A DNA stretch of 64,000 nt from Blepharisma stoltei (lineage: Eukaryota; Ciliophora; Heterotrichea; Heterotrichida; Blepharismidae): contig CAJZBQ010000012.1 of assembly GCA_914767885.1 (NCBI GenBank), positions 598,501 through 662,500 of the forward strand, written 5' to 3'. Both the position numbers and the translations under genes were made by a program. The notes under the pieces were generated by a model that worked only from the letters and a program-made list of their open reading frames with translations, was not told where the DNA came from and searched no databases. Positions 10,421 to 21,199 of this stretch are shown in pieces. Numbering within the stretch: position 1 is the stretch's first letter; each line of letters starts with the position of its first letter.

Positions 10421-10799
10421 AAATTTAAAGCTAAAGTGTTGGATTATTAAATTTAGTTTATTCAAAATGTTTGAATTAAAATAATTCAATTTAGTGCAGT
10501 TTTAACAAAAATAATTCCTTTGGTGATCTACAAATAAACTTAATAACTCGATATTTCTCACTAATAATAAGATTGCGTTTATCCAGATTTTAAAAATTTA
10601 TCATTAATTTTCTGGGCTACTGAATAATTAAATGCTGACCCTGTGGTTTCTAAAATTTTCCTGCATATGCATAAGCTGAGTTTTGAATTTTTTTTATATA
10701 AATTTTAGTTTTAGAAGCTTTAATGTTAACAATTTACTAATTTAGAGTTGAAATTCTATAGAAGCATCAAAGTCAGAGTTTTTTCTGCGCCTTAAATGA

Positions 10800-11140
10800 C
10801 TAGGTGAAGCGAGTAAGAATTACCTTCAAATACTTATGTGTATTCAATATACAAACATGGAAATTCGCTTTATCACCATTAAACACTAATGGCATTATAT
10901 ATTGTAAAAATTTCATACTAAAATCATACTTTTTATTATTAGCATATAACTCATTAACTTCTATGCCAAACTTGCATTTATAGAGGTAGATGTCTTCAAT
11001 ACTTCTCTCTTTGCATCCTAAAAATACTTTAATAATAAAATTCGTGAACTTTAAACCACTATGATTTAAGTAATCAATAGGGAGTTCTGTTCTTATGCTT
11101 AGATAATTTTTAGATAAAGATATACCTATAATAAATTCAA
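10800..11140 (-). pseudogene. Protein-like ORF without a start, upstream of TPS
   Basis: A minus-strand open frame reads ELPIDYLNHSGLKFTNFIIK, VFLGCKERSIEDIYLYKCKF and NFHVCILNTHKYLKVILTRF before TAG (10802-10800). No in-frame ATG is seen at a sensible start. The frame runs on into the start of the trehalose gene. It may be a gene fragment, or a gene with an unseen first exon or IES. No family recognised. 10421-10799 shows nothing. Confidence 0.35.
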
Positions 11141-14100
11141 ATGATTCCAGTCAACCAAGCCAATGTAAAGTTGATGTTTAAAACCCAAACTCAGCTAGGC
11201 GAAGAAGTCCGCGTTGTAGGAAACATTGAAAGTTTTGGAATGTGAAAACCTTCAGAAGGGATCGTCATGAAAGCAGACCCGTTCACATCTCCTTGCTGGA
11301 GTACAGTATCGCCACTCACCATCCCATTTGGAATTGAGGTCGAGTACAAATATAGCTTACACACCCATTTTGGATCGGCCTTGAGCACCCCTCCCTATAC
11401 CACCCACCTCCTAACGGTCCTAAATATTTTAGCATGTTAAATATTAATTTGAAAATTTAAAATATTTGGGGGGACTTGTCAAATAGTATTTTAGCATTTA
11501 AAATTTTCAGGACCGTCAGGGGATGTGTGACATGGGGAGGGGGTACTTAATGGGCGAGCAGCCACAAGGGGTGTGCTATATGTTTATATCTATAAAGACC
11601 AAGTCAGATGGGAAGAAATCCAAGGAAATCGAAAATTTCATGCAGTTCACACAAACCTCACAATTGAAGATGAAGAAAATTCGACCATTTCTAAGCTCTT
11701 TCTATATGATAATGAAGCGCCAAAAAATCTGCCACGCTCACTAGAGCCAGAAGCCTTTGCGTACGACGAAAAATTAAAATATGAGAAATCTGACACAATT
11801 CTAATTATTTCGAATTCTCTGCCTATCAAAATTGCGAGGAATGACAACTATGCCCCAGATCAGCCTTTAAGCGAAAAATGGATAATTAATGCTCATAAAG
11901 GAGTTTGACAGACTCAATTGTACAGGATTGCTATTGCTGAAAACATCAAATTCCACTGGATTGGGTCTCCAGGGATTTGATTGGAATCAGATGAAGAGCA
12001 AGAAGAACTTACTCAGTTCTTAATAAAAGAATACAAGTGCATTCCGATGTTTATCCCGCCAATAGACGCTGAATTACATTATGAGTTTTGTAGTAAAATT
12101 TTGCATAGAGTTTTCCATGGGGTTATTGAGACAAACTCCGAAATGATCCCTCAATACTCTAGAGAGATGTGAGAAGGCTACAAAAGAGTCAATATTTTAT
12201 TTGCAGATTTAGCATTAAAGTACTATTCACATACACTAGTTTGGGTACATGGGCATCAACTAATGCTAGTGCCAAGTTTTTTGTCTCGAAAAACTAATGA
12301 AGTGCTGAATATCGGATTTTTTTTGCATATTCCTTTTCCTAGCTCAGAGGTCTATCGAGTTTTACCTCACAGAGAAGCAATTTTGCATGCCCTTTGTTGC
12401 TGTGATTTGATAGGGTTTCACTTGTTTGATTATGCAAGACATTTCATAGGGACTTGCAAGCGTATGATTGGGGTCGATATTGAATTTAGCAAAGGTGGAT
12501 TTTTAGGGCTGAATTACTATGGAAGACATATTATGATCAAAGTGGGGCACCTTGGTGTGGAGCCAAATCTGATAACTCTATTACAAAATTCAGAAACTTA
12601 TCAAAATGTTTTCCAAGAGCTTACTTCCAAATATCTAGGCAAAAAATTGATTTTAAATATAGACCCTTGCCATCAGCTTTCAGGAATTTATTTAAAGCTT
12701 AAAGCATTCCAAAGCACGATGAGGTGTTTACCTCAGAAAAAAGACAGGATCATTTTCCTTCAAATTTTGACACCTGAAGGAACCGGCCCAATGTCTGCAT
12801 ATGTAAAAAACGATGTTTATAACTTGCAGAACCAAATTAACTTAGAAATGGGGTGCGAAATTGTACAGGTTGTAGAGAAAGACTTGACATCAGAAGAAAG
12901 GTATGCTTATATGTGGATTTCTTCAGGAATTGTGATTAGTTCGATAAGAGATGGGCTGTGCTTGCTGCCTTTTGAGTATATAGTAGTAAATAGAGACAAA
13001 TGGGCAGGAATTATATTGTCAGAGTTTGCAGGAGTGAGCCGAGCTCTGTGTAGTCCAAGAAGAGTCAACCCATTTGATAACGCTGACTTAGAAAATGCGC
13101 TATTTGAGCTTATGACCCAACTTCCTAAGCCAGAGCTTCTGCACAAGCGAAAAAGGGATCTGGCCTATATAAACTCAAAAACAACCCTTCGCTGAGCAAG
13201 GCATTTTTTAACTGACTTAAAAAGAGCTCACAAGGACTATAAGCAATATCAATATGTCAGTCATGGTCTCGGTGACAAGCTAAAAGTAATCGCTTTGCGT
13301 AAAAACTTTAGCAAACTTCATACTTATAATGTCTTAGAAGCTTACAAAAATTCTCGGAATCGGGCTCTTTTTTTTGATATAGAAGGAACTTTCACGAATT
13401 TATTAAAGCAAACAGATATCGACAAATGCAAAGGGCCATCTGATAAAATACTGCACATTATTGATGACTTGTGCCAAGACGAAAGAAACACTGTTTTCAT
13501 TCTAACGGGTAGAGAAAGAAGAATTGTTGAAAATTGGTTTAGAACAGTCCAATTTTTAGGGATTGCGGCTGAATATGGAGCTTTTACAAGGTGAAATGCA
13601 AAAGAGCCGTGGGATTATCCAGCATCTACTGCAGGATTTTGAAGAGAAACTGCAATGGATATCATAAGTGCCTATGTCACTAGGACAGAAGGGTCTTTTA
13701 TGGTACTTAAAGAATGTTCTGTAGTTTTTCAATATAGAGATGCTGAGCGTGAATTTGGTGGATGGCAGGCTAAAGAGCTTGTAGCCCATTTAGAGCTACT
13801 CTTAAAGCCTTTCCTTAATGAATGTGAAGTATCAGAAGGAGCTGGGTATGTAGAGGTTAAACCGAGAGGTATCAATAAAGGAACAACGGTTTATAGAATC
13901 CTTGAAAAGCTTTATGAAAAAAATGGAGAAATTGATTTTGTGCTGGCAGTTGGAGATGATATTTCAGATGAAGAAATGTTTAGAGTTATAAACTCATTGA
14001 AAAAGCAAAAGAGCAGCCTTTTTACAAGCTTGAAAAATGAAAATATTTTTAGTTGCACTTTAGGAATTAAGCCAAGCTTGGCGAATTATTATGTGCTAGA

Positions 14101-15318
14101 CGCAAATGAAGTGATACATCTTACAGAATAATTAAAATATGGCCTAACTTGAATTTTCTGGTCTCCCGGCCGAAGTTCATCTCTCATATTTTAATTATGA
14201 GTTTGGCTTCCACTGGTTGATTATCCCAGCTATGTCAAGGAACCAAGAGACGGGTCGTTTTTTCCAACCAACTCCAGACCATAGGAATGGAAATTTCCAG
14301 AAGGGTACAAATTACCCCAGGCAGCAGAGACTAGGGTCTTTAGGGTGCTGTTCGGGCCCAAGTAAGTGTCTATCTCAAAGAAGAGTCATCGAAGCCCAAA
14401 ATTCAAGACTGACGTCCTCTTTTGGTACTCAAAGTTGGAGGTGGCCAGAAGAAAATGGCACGAAATTCGCCCCAGAGTGATATTTTAGGTAGCTGCGGTC
14501 GAGCAGCCTGATAGTAGACGCTAAACGTGAATAGGTTAATTAAGATTAAGATACATCTTACAGAAGTCTTGAGAAGCTGGAGCAGCAAATGTAAAAAGAA
14601 TTTTTCGTCAGGAGATTTGCTAACTTCGCCCCTTCGTGAGTTAACAAAGCCATTGGAAAAAATCTCTATTTTTTGGGTAAAAAACCCACCCTCCTTGAGC
14701 GAACAAAAATTTTTTTCGAAAAAACGTTTTGATATATATTAATGATAATTTATTATAATAAAACCTCTGCTTAATTTTATCAGTTTGCATTTTAAAACAT
14801 AAATTTTACAAATTAATTAATATTTACTTTAAAATTATTTCGAATTAGGAGTTTTTAACATTGAAAAAAAAATTACTATAAAAATTACTATAAAATTTAC
14901 ATATAAAGAAAAATCCCTTTCATACCCCACAATGGGGAATAGCCCCTGAGTTTCAAGTTTGGTTAGACCAAAACTAATAATAATTTTTGTCGGATCAAAT
15001 TGTAATTTTAACTGGTAATTCACCAGTTTATTGGCCTATTCATAGGAAATAAGTATAAAAGATATTAACCCTCTCCATAAGCGAGCAGAATGATTTTGTT
15101 CTCTCACGGAGGGGAGTAGTAGTAGAAATACTCTTAGACATTATACTCCAATTGATATGAGTGTTTCTCCTAGGCATTTCTTTTTTGAGTCTGCAGAACT
15201 GGATGATTTTAGCAGTGATTCTGATCTTGATTTAGATACATCGTCCTCAACAGCTCCAAGTTCAAAGAGTTTTAATTGTTTTACCAAAGACAGCGGCGAG
15301 TTTAAACTGAGATTTTAG
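11141..15318 (+). CDS. CBM20-TPS-TPP: trehalose-6-phosphate synthase/phosphatase
   Basis: Domains in order: an N-terminal CBM20 starch-binding module (VKLMFKTQTQLGEEVRVVGN, then FGMWKPSEG, with TGA as Trp), a GT20 synthase domain (SPGIWLESDEEQEE, LVWVHGHQLMLVPSFL, IGFFLHIPFPSSEVYRVLP), and a HAD phosphatase domain (ALFFDIEGTF, FILTGRERR, AVGDDISDEEMF). The usual DxDGT nucleophile motif is DIEGT here, so the acid-base Asp is Glu and phosphatase activity may be altered. The architecture matches class II plant/protist TPS enzymes, which make or sense trehalose-6-phosphate. Inserts: a TIR-IES at 11400-11549 in CBM20, retroposon H at 14129-14549, and a MITE at 14623-15118. The C-terminus after VIHLTE is unsettled. 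A Ser/Asp-rich tail ending SGEFKLRF-TAG is in another phase and needs about 17 nt (or 17 plus 21 nt) of intron. Confidence 0.85.
11400..11549. mobile_element. TIR-type IES in CBM20 module, 150 bp
   Basis: The arms share AACGGTCCTAAATATTTTA and its inverse around 11505-11515. TA-TA excision (11398-11399 with 11548-11549) gives STPPYNGRAATRGVLYVYIY in frame. The other TA pairings tried gave stops or the wrong frame. Confidence 0.8.
14129..14549 (+). mobile_element. Retroposon-like element H with 16-bp target duplication
   Basis: Flanked by the perfect repeat GATACATCTTACAGAA (14113-14128, 14550-14565). It starts with the hairpin TAATTAAAATATGG ... CATATTTTAATTA and ends with ATTAAGATTAAG just before the target repeat. 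It belongs with elements D and N by the block AGCCAAACTCATAATTAAAA (reverse strand). Confidence 0.85.
14623..15118 (+). mobile_element. Diverged MITE with an internal insertion
   Basis: The ends TAACTTCGCCCCTTCGTGAG and CTCTCACGGAGGGGAGTA belong to the MITE family. About 150 bp (roughly 14900-15055) between the core and the right hairpin have no counterpart in other copies, so something may be nested here. Confidence 0.7.
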
Positions 15319-15956
15319 AAAAAAGTTATAATAAACTTTTAATGAATAAGGAAATTCACTAAAATAATATATTAATAAAACTCAGATATTCAATTTCTCA
15401 CCTATCAGCTTACATGCTTTCAGATCCCATTTAAAAAAAAGAAGGTGTAACAGATAAAAAAAATCTAATAAGATATTCTGCAATATAAACAATAAATTTT
15501 TAAAAAGAAATTTAATTACTAAATATTGAAAAATGATTTTTTATTTGCATCAGAATTTTTATTTTGATGTGCTTTCGTAAATTGCTTGGCGTTTATACTT
15601 TGATATAAATAAGTAAATTAGTGCAAGGAAATTAAAAATAATTATATAATGATTTAACTATATAAATCGTCGTTAATAAATATTAAAATTGCAAATATAG
15701 TAATATTTTTACTGGCACTTTTTTTCCTTTCTTAGTGCAATTAAATTTTAATTATCTTAATTTTTACTCTTTCAAATTTATTTATTTTTAGTTTCTGTTG
15801 ATATTTATTGTTCTCTCTTTTTCTATTATAATTGTTTTCTAATAAAATCTATTATTCTATTATTTCATAATTACTCCTTTCTTGTTTAGAATACAGAAAA
15901 TCCTTTAAATCACTAATCATACTCATTTATTTTAAGAATTCACGAAATATAAAACA
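15319..15956. other. AT-rich intergenic stretch
   Basis: No coding-like frame, no repeats of the families above and no TSD pairs were noticed. Confidence 0.6.
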
Positions 15957-16703
15957 ATGGATGACAAAAATATTAAACCCATTCAAATCACAGATGATGT
16001 TTGGATGGTGCCTTGCGCTATATCTAAAGACAAAAAAGAGTACCACCCTTTCGGAAGACCTTTTAATTCAGATATTAATTGAGACCGAGCACAAGCCAGA
16101 CAATCCTGGCTGCCAGAAGAAGACGAAACTCTTAGGGATTTAATAAATAAGAGAGGTCCTCATCACTGGAGTTTAATTGCCAGAGAAGTCAATGCAATTG
16201 TACACAATGGTATGCCAATCCGTCAAGGCAAGCAATGCAGGGAAAGGTGATACAACCATCTAAACGACGGCCTGCGAAAAGGCAGCTGGAGTCCCGAAGA
16301 AGACGTCCTGATTCTCGAAAAGCAGCTTGAGTGAGGAAACAGGTGGAGCGATATAGCAAGACTCTTAAAAGGGAGGACCGAAAACCAAGTAAAAAACAGA
16401 TGAAAAAGCCTCACAAGAAAAGCAGAAAAAATATGCCCGAAAGGCCTTGACCCTATAAAGTTCCTTATTTCTGAAATGAAAGTGCCGGAGCCCGAATCTG
16501 TAAACTTGAGTTCAGTGATGCCAGTGTCTCCCCTCATAATCAGCTCTCCTGGGTTTATTCCTTTTGCTTTTAATGATCTTGGGTTTTCAAACCTCGCTGA
16601 CCAGATCAAAACTACTTATCAAATGGGAATGAGTGGGCTTCAGCAACCGGATCCGTCTCCTTCTACATTGCTTTTCTTAAACAGCCCAAATGTGAGGCAA
16701 TAA
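15957..16703 (+). CDS. R2R3 Myb-type transcription factor
   Basis: 248 residues. The first Myb repeat runs from RQSWLPEEDETLRDLINKRG to CRERWYNHLNDGL. The second runs from RKGSWSPEEDVLILEKQLEW through GNRWSDIARLLKGRTENQVK to NRWKSL. Four of the Trp codons are TGA (NWDRAQ, RERWYN, QLEWGN, NRWKSL). Three of these fall on conserved Myb Trp positions, which makes this the best single proof of the UGA=Trp code. Each repeat is a helix-turn-helix that binds DNA through its third helix. The C-terminal about 90 residues are Ser/Pro-rich and probably regulatory. Start ATG 15957, stop TAA 16701-16703. The N-terminus before the first repeat is short. Confidence 0.93.
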
Positions 16704-16749
16704 AGGTACATAGGTGATATAGTTAATTACTATACATACTTGATAATAA

Positions 16750-18659
16750 ATGGAATTCATCTTTATAACAGATAATCAAAATCGAAGTCTTCGAAAAAAA
16801 ATTGAAACGAAGTTAAAAATCAATGATTTGCTGGCGATGATTCTAGGATTATTTGGAGTTATTCTAGAATACGAAGAATATGAGCTTTTCTATGGCGATG
16901 TAAAATTAGATACAGATTCTAGCGGAAATTCAATTTTCACAGGAACAGACGATCAATACGTCGAGACAACTACAATCACAGTACTTCGCATTATTATCGG
17001 AATCAGTTCCTTTTTGCTTGCATTGACCATTTTCAATCATTACCGTCTTCGCCTTCATTTTTACAAGGCAAAACAAAAAGTTGACTCTTATGACACTCTG
17101 AAATCATCGGGCTTACTAATTCCTATGATATGTGAAATGGTTTACTGTATGATTTTTTGCCCGCCTGGCTTCAATTGGGTCTTCACTTTTGAGCAGCTTG
17201 GAGGCTATGTTGACTATGCCTTCGACATGCTGGTTTTAATCGTTATGCTTGGAAGGGTTTATTTAATATGAAGAATCGCTGCTAATTATTCATCATGAAA
17301 TGACGAAAAAGCTGAAGAAATCTGCAACTCATGTTTATGTGAAGGAGGGGTAAATTTCGCTATCAAAGCAGAGCTAAAGGAAAGACCTTATACAGTCGTT
17401 TCTATTGTTTTATTACTGTCAATTTTGACTTTTGGGGTAGCTCTAAGAACTGCTGAAAGGCCATTTATGAAGGTTTCACTTAAGAACTGGGACTACATGT
17501 GGAATGGAATGTGGTGTATTGTAATTACCATGACCACTGTTGGTTATGGAGATTTTTTTCCATCAACGCATCTAGGAAGACTTATAGATGTGATTGCTTG
17601 TTTCTGGGGGACTTTCCTGGTATCCTTAATGGTTGTCTCCTTAACGATCAGTTCTGAATTCACCCCTCAAGAAAGAAAAGCTTATGATAAAATCAAAAGA
17701 GACGAAAGTGAAGAAGACATCAAGGTAAAAGCTATCAACGCTATAAAATGTGCCATTAAACTTAGAATCTTCTTAAAAAAAAACCCATATGCTTCAGAAA
17801 AACAAAAGGCTAGACTGACAAATAAGTTTAAAAACGCGCTGATTGAGTATATGCATATACCAAAAAATGGCCTGACAAACTAACCCATCTTTTTAAGATG
17901 TGCAGCGATAGGCTCTTGAGAGGCCAGTGAACCTAGTGGAAGAGAGAATGGTGCTCAGGAATGTGTATCCGGCAGGGTTTTGCTGTGTATTGTTGAGCTT
18001 GCCATCACATGCTCACATCAAAACCAGATTTTGCACAGTGGGAAAGGAAGCTCGGAGTTTGAAATGGACGTCCCAGTTGTGCTAGAAGTTTACCCAATCA
18101 CTACTTTTTCCCAGCGAAAGACCACTTGTCGCGTCCTAGTCTTCGAGTTTCCATTTTTGTCGTCAAAAACTAACCCCATTGATGCACAACATGGTAACCC
18201 AGCGTCTCCCAGCTCTCAGGTCGCAATCGCAAGCCCTCATCTGTGAGAAGCAGCGCATTTAAAGCCAGTTTCCAAACTGGCAAGCAAGTGGTGGCATGAA
18301 AATAGAGGCGAGTAGTAGCCTCAGGCATGCAGGGAGCTTCTTTATAAGTAATTTAGTAATTAGCAGCATTGATCGAGTATAGGACAAATAAAAGAAATTT
18401 AGTAGCAAGCGAACAAGATGCTCCAATAGAGTATATTCTTGCAAAACTAAATGATAAAGTTTCATTTGGCTTGGAAAGAATCAAAAATGACTGTCATGTA
18501 TATAAAACTTTGCTCGCTCGGCTTGATTCCGCAGAAATCAACCAGGTAAGCTTGCAAAACGATATCAAGACTTTAGAAGCTCTAAATAGTCGTGTTTTAT
18601 CAAAACTGGAAATGATTAAAAAGCTCCAAGATGATCCAGAGCCTAAAAAAGCGTTTTAA
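16750..18659 (+). CDS. SK-type calcium-activated K+ channel subunit
   Basis: 459 residues after removing retroposon G. Hydrophobic segments correspond to S1-S6. The pore has MTTVGYGDFFP, a canonical K+ filter, followed by the S6 helix LIDVIACFWGTFLVSLMVV. After S6, a basic calmodulin-binding-like region (ERKAYDKIKRDESEED ... KCAIKLRIFLKKNP) aligns in layout with SK channels. The C-terminal coiled coil (NKVSFGLERI-like, ending DDPEPKKAF) is restored only when 17852-18381 is taken out, joining NALIEYRTNKRN. TGA encodes Trp at two sites after S4. In ciliates such channels shape Ca2+-dependent K+ currents that control swimming. Compare the divergent paralogue at 52399-53673. Confidence 0.88.
17852..18381 (+). 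mobile_element. Retroposon-like element G in the K+ channel gene
   Basis: About 530 bp including one copy of the repeat TGATTGAGTATA / TGATCGAGTATA (17840-17851, 18370-18381; one mismatch). It is GC-richer than the gene. Its 3' half resembles element C (GGTAACCCAGCGTCTCCCAG-like block). The unexcised frame would stop at TAA 17881. Confidence 0.8.
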
Positions 18660-18670
18660 GAATAATGGTT

Positions 18671-20147
18671 TTATTCATATAAATCAAATTTTATTAAACT
18701 GAAGTAGTTGTACATATTCTTCTTGACTTTTTCTCTTTTTTTCTCCAGTTTAACTGCAAGTGGCTTAGAATCATTGATAAATGCTTGCTCAAAGTAAAGT
18801 TTGTACTCTGAAGCAGTATCCATAGCTTTCATCGATAAAAAATAGAAAACTTCCCAAAACCTTATATAGAGCATTTCTTTAAAAGTATACTAAATTCCTG
18901 GGGATAGCGCGGAATACGCTATCCCCAGGACCAACCGGGATCGGATCCACACATGGAACGGGGGTTCCATGTGTGGATCCATTTTTGACATGTGAGATAT
19001 TTACTTTCACGTGTCAAAAATGGATCCACACATGGAACCCTCGTTCCATGTGGGATCCGATCCCGGTTGGTCCTGGGGATAGCGTATTTCCGCGCTATCC
19101 CCAGGAATTTTCTATATGATTTCGGTACTGTACAGGTGTGCTTCGAGATTTTACTTTGTTAGAGATATCTATTAAGCGCTTTGTTAGCACTTTATCGTTT
19201 ACGTAGAGGTTGAGCTCGTTATTGATTTGCCAGCTTCATATGTCATTGTTGAAGGAACCAATAGTAAACTCGCGATCGTCGCATATATAAGCTTTCATGT
19301 GTAGCACTTGCTCATCGAATTCATATACATTGACCCCTATATCTTTGAAATGCTTTGTAAGCCATGAATTCAGAAAGAATTTGTAGACTGGTTGGTCTCT
19401 TTTTTTAGATGTCAGAAGATCAACTTCTATTCCTCTGTCAATAGCTTGCTTAAGAGCTTTGGTAACTTTGGGGATATTATAGTAATATCCTTGGACAAGT
19501 GTAATTTTGGATTTGGCATTTTTTATCATATCCAAAATTCTCTCTTGGATTTCTCACCTCATATAATAAGGCTCAGATACTAAAATTTCATAATTTTCAT
19601 CAGGAATTTCCTCAATTTTTGGTATCTTTAAATACCAATCATAGCGAGTGCTTAAGATATCAAAGGCAGTTTGTGCTTCTTCAATGCATTTCTTTTTGAA
19701 AATTATATTCAGATCATAAAAATTGCTGTTTCCGTATTTCGCGCCTCCATAATCAGAATCGAGATTTGCTGAGCCAATTATCATTAAATCGTCAATAACA
19801 AATACTTTTTCGTGGTATCTCTCAAAAACTTCTCTTGAAAAGATCTCTTGGCCTCCAATATAGCGTCTCCATGGGTCCATAGGGTTTACAGCTCGAACAG
19901 TACCACCTTTGCTTTCCAATTCTTTTATGAGTGCATAGTTTGGCCAATAATTGAGTCAGTCTACCATTAAGACAACATTTACACCTCTTTCTGCAGCATC
20001 AGCTAATTTCTTTAATGTTTTGTTTGCAATTAAATCATTTCCTATATGATATGTGAGAATCCAACAGCAGATTTTTGCATTATCAATCACATCTCAAAGC
20101 CTTTCAAAGAACTGGTCTCCATCATCAATGAGCTCAACCATGTCCAT
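18671..20147 (-). CDS. Phospholipase D / cardiolipin-synthase-like enzyme
   Basis: 415 residues. It carries two HKD motifs: YHEKVFVIDDLMIIGSANLD and LHMKAYICDDREFTIGSFNN, each HxKxxxxD followed by GS and Asn, the catalytic signature of the PLD superfamily. An N-terminal segment (CCWILTYHIGNDLIANKTL, AAERGVNVVLMVDW) matches the first half of bacterial cardiolipin-synthase-like PLDs. No N-terminal transmembrane helices are seen, so the substrate could be phospholipid or another phosphodiester. Several Trp are TGA. A nested-hairpin IES (18886-19114) interrupts the C-terminus; TA excision gives YRNHTFKEMLYIRFWEVF in frame. Confidence 0.85.
18886..19114. mobile_element. Palindromic IES with hairpin arms, 229 bp
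   Basis: The two arms are nearly perfect inverted copies and each arm contains its own hairpins: CCTGGGGATAGCG/CGCTATCCCCAGG and GGATCCACACATGGAAC/GTTCCATGTGTGGATCC. The centre is around TGACATGTGAGATATTTAC. TA-TA excision restores the PLD frame; other junctions tested did not. Confidence 0.85.
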
Positions 20148-20360
20148 CTTATGGAAATGCTTTAAAAATTTATTTTAATATGAAAATCATTGCTTCGCAA
20201 ATAAAAATTAAATTATTTCCTTTATTAGGTGCTTTGAAGTTTTCTTAAATAAAGGAACACAATTATTAAAATTTCTTCCATTATTGATAATATTTTGCAG
20301 CATTCCTGGTGATTTGCTTCATTATCTTTTCTTATTAAAATGGTTTAAATTTATTAAATC

Positions 20361-21186
20361 ATGGAATCAATCTTTTCGAAACCTCCTGCATCTCCATCCC
20401 ATCATTATGCTACCCTCCTGCAAAAGAAAGAAAAAGGTAATAAGAGTTCCGAGTATTTTTCCAGAGCAATAACTCCGACTGCTCATCTCTATACTGCTAA
20501 TGGTCTTGCAAAAGGCCATAGACGAACAGTATCGATCCCTCAAAACCACAACTCAGACACAACAAACCCCAACTGTAATCGTCCCGAAAGCAGCGAATCC
20601 TATGAATATGGAAATTCTGACGATATAAATTTGATTAAAGAAGAATTATAATCAAAATATAACATTCTGTCGAAACTAATTAGCTCCGCTAATTGTTTCT
20701 CTTTTAGAAATATTTTGATTATGAGGTTCAGTTTTCACAGTGAATCTTATTCAGTCTATATCAGGTGAGCCTAGCGATGGCTAGACTTCTGATCCTAGGG
20801 AAATGGAAGGCATAGTGTTTTTCTGCTCGACCAATCCGAGGAGGATTGACCTAAGCCGGAACACGAGCAAGTCGAGTAACGAATCGAGGCAGCGCAGCCC
20901 TGTTGAAGCCGAAACATCAAGTTTGGAGCCAACCCTGGTGAAAAAAAGTGGATCGATCCAAAGGTCATGGGCCCGACTGGTGAAAAAGATGGTGGCGGTC
21001 CTGGGTACAGCAACCCCATAGGAGACGTTAAAGGATATAGATAACAATAAGAATAATATTAAAGAAGAATTAAAAAACGTCAAAGAAGAAAATTTCAGCC
21101 TAAAAAGCAGAATCAAAGATCTGGAAAAGCAGCTGGAAGACGAAAAAATACGAGTGAAGATTCTAGAAAGCAGGCTTAGGATGTAA
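20361..21186 (+). CDS. Small phosphoprotein-like gene with C-terminal coiled coil
   Basis: 133 residues, start MESIFSKPPASPSHHYATLL. The first half is Ser/Pro/Thr/Asn-rich and likely disordered. After removal of retroposon I (20649-21072), the C-terminal half reads EELKNVKEENFSLKSRIKDL then EKQLEDEKIRVKILESRLRM, a regular coiled coil, and ends at TAA 21184-21186. No family is recognised. Many low-complexity coiled-coil genes of this style occur in the window; scaffold or cytoskeletal roles are guesses. The join across the target duplication is exact. Confidence 0.7.
20649..21072 (+). mobile_element. Retroposon-like element I with 15-bp target duplication
   Basis: 424 bp including one copy of ATTAAAGAAGAATTA (20634-20648, 21058-21072). 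It starts with the terminal hairpin TAATCAAAATAT ... ATATTTTGATTA and ends AATAAGAATAAT next to the repeat. GC-rich body. Confidence 0.85.
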
Positions 21187-21199
21187 TTTAAATTAATTG

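Noticed and set aside
9574-11140. CRISPR-like or phage-like structure
   Set aside because: No regularly spaced direct repeats anywhere in the window; the repeats present are TIRs, target duplications and microsatellites of a eukaryotic genome.
17881-17883. TAA as the true end of the K+ channel gene
   Set aside because: It lies inside element G; collapse of the target repeat restores a C-terminal coiled coil expected of SK channels and a length divisible by three.
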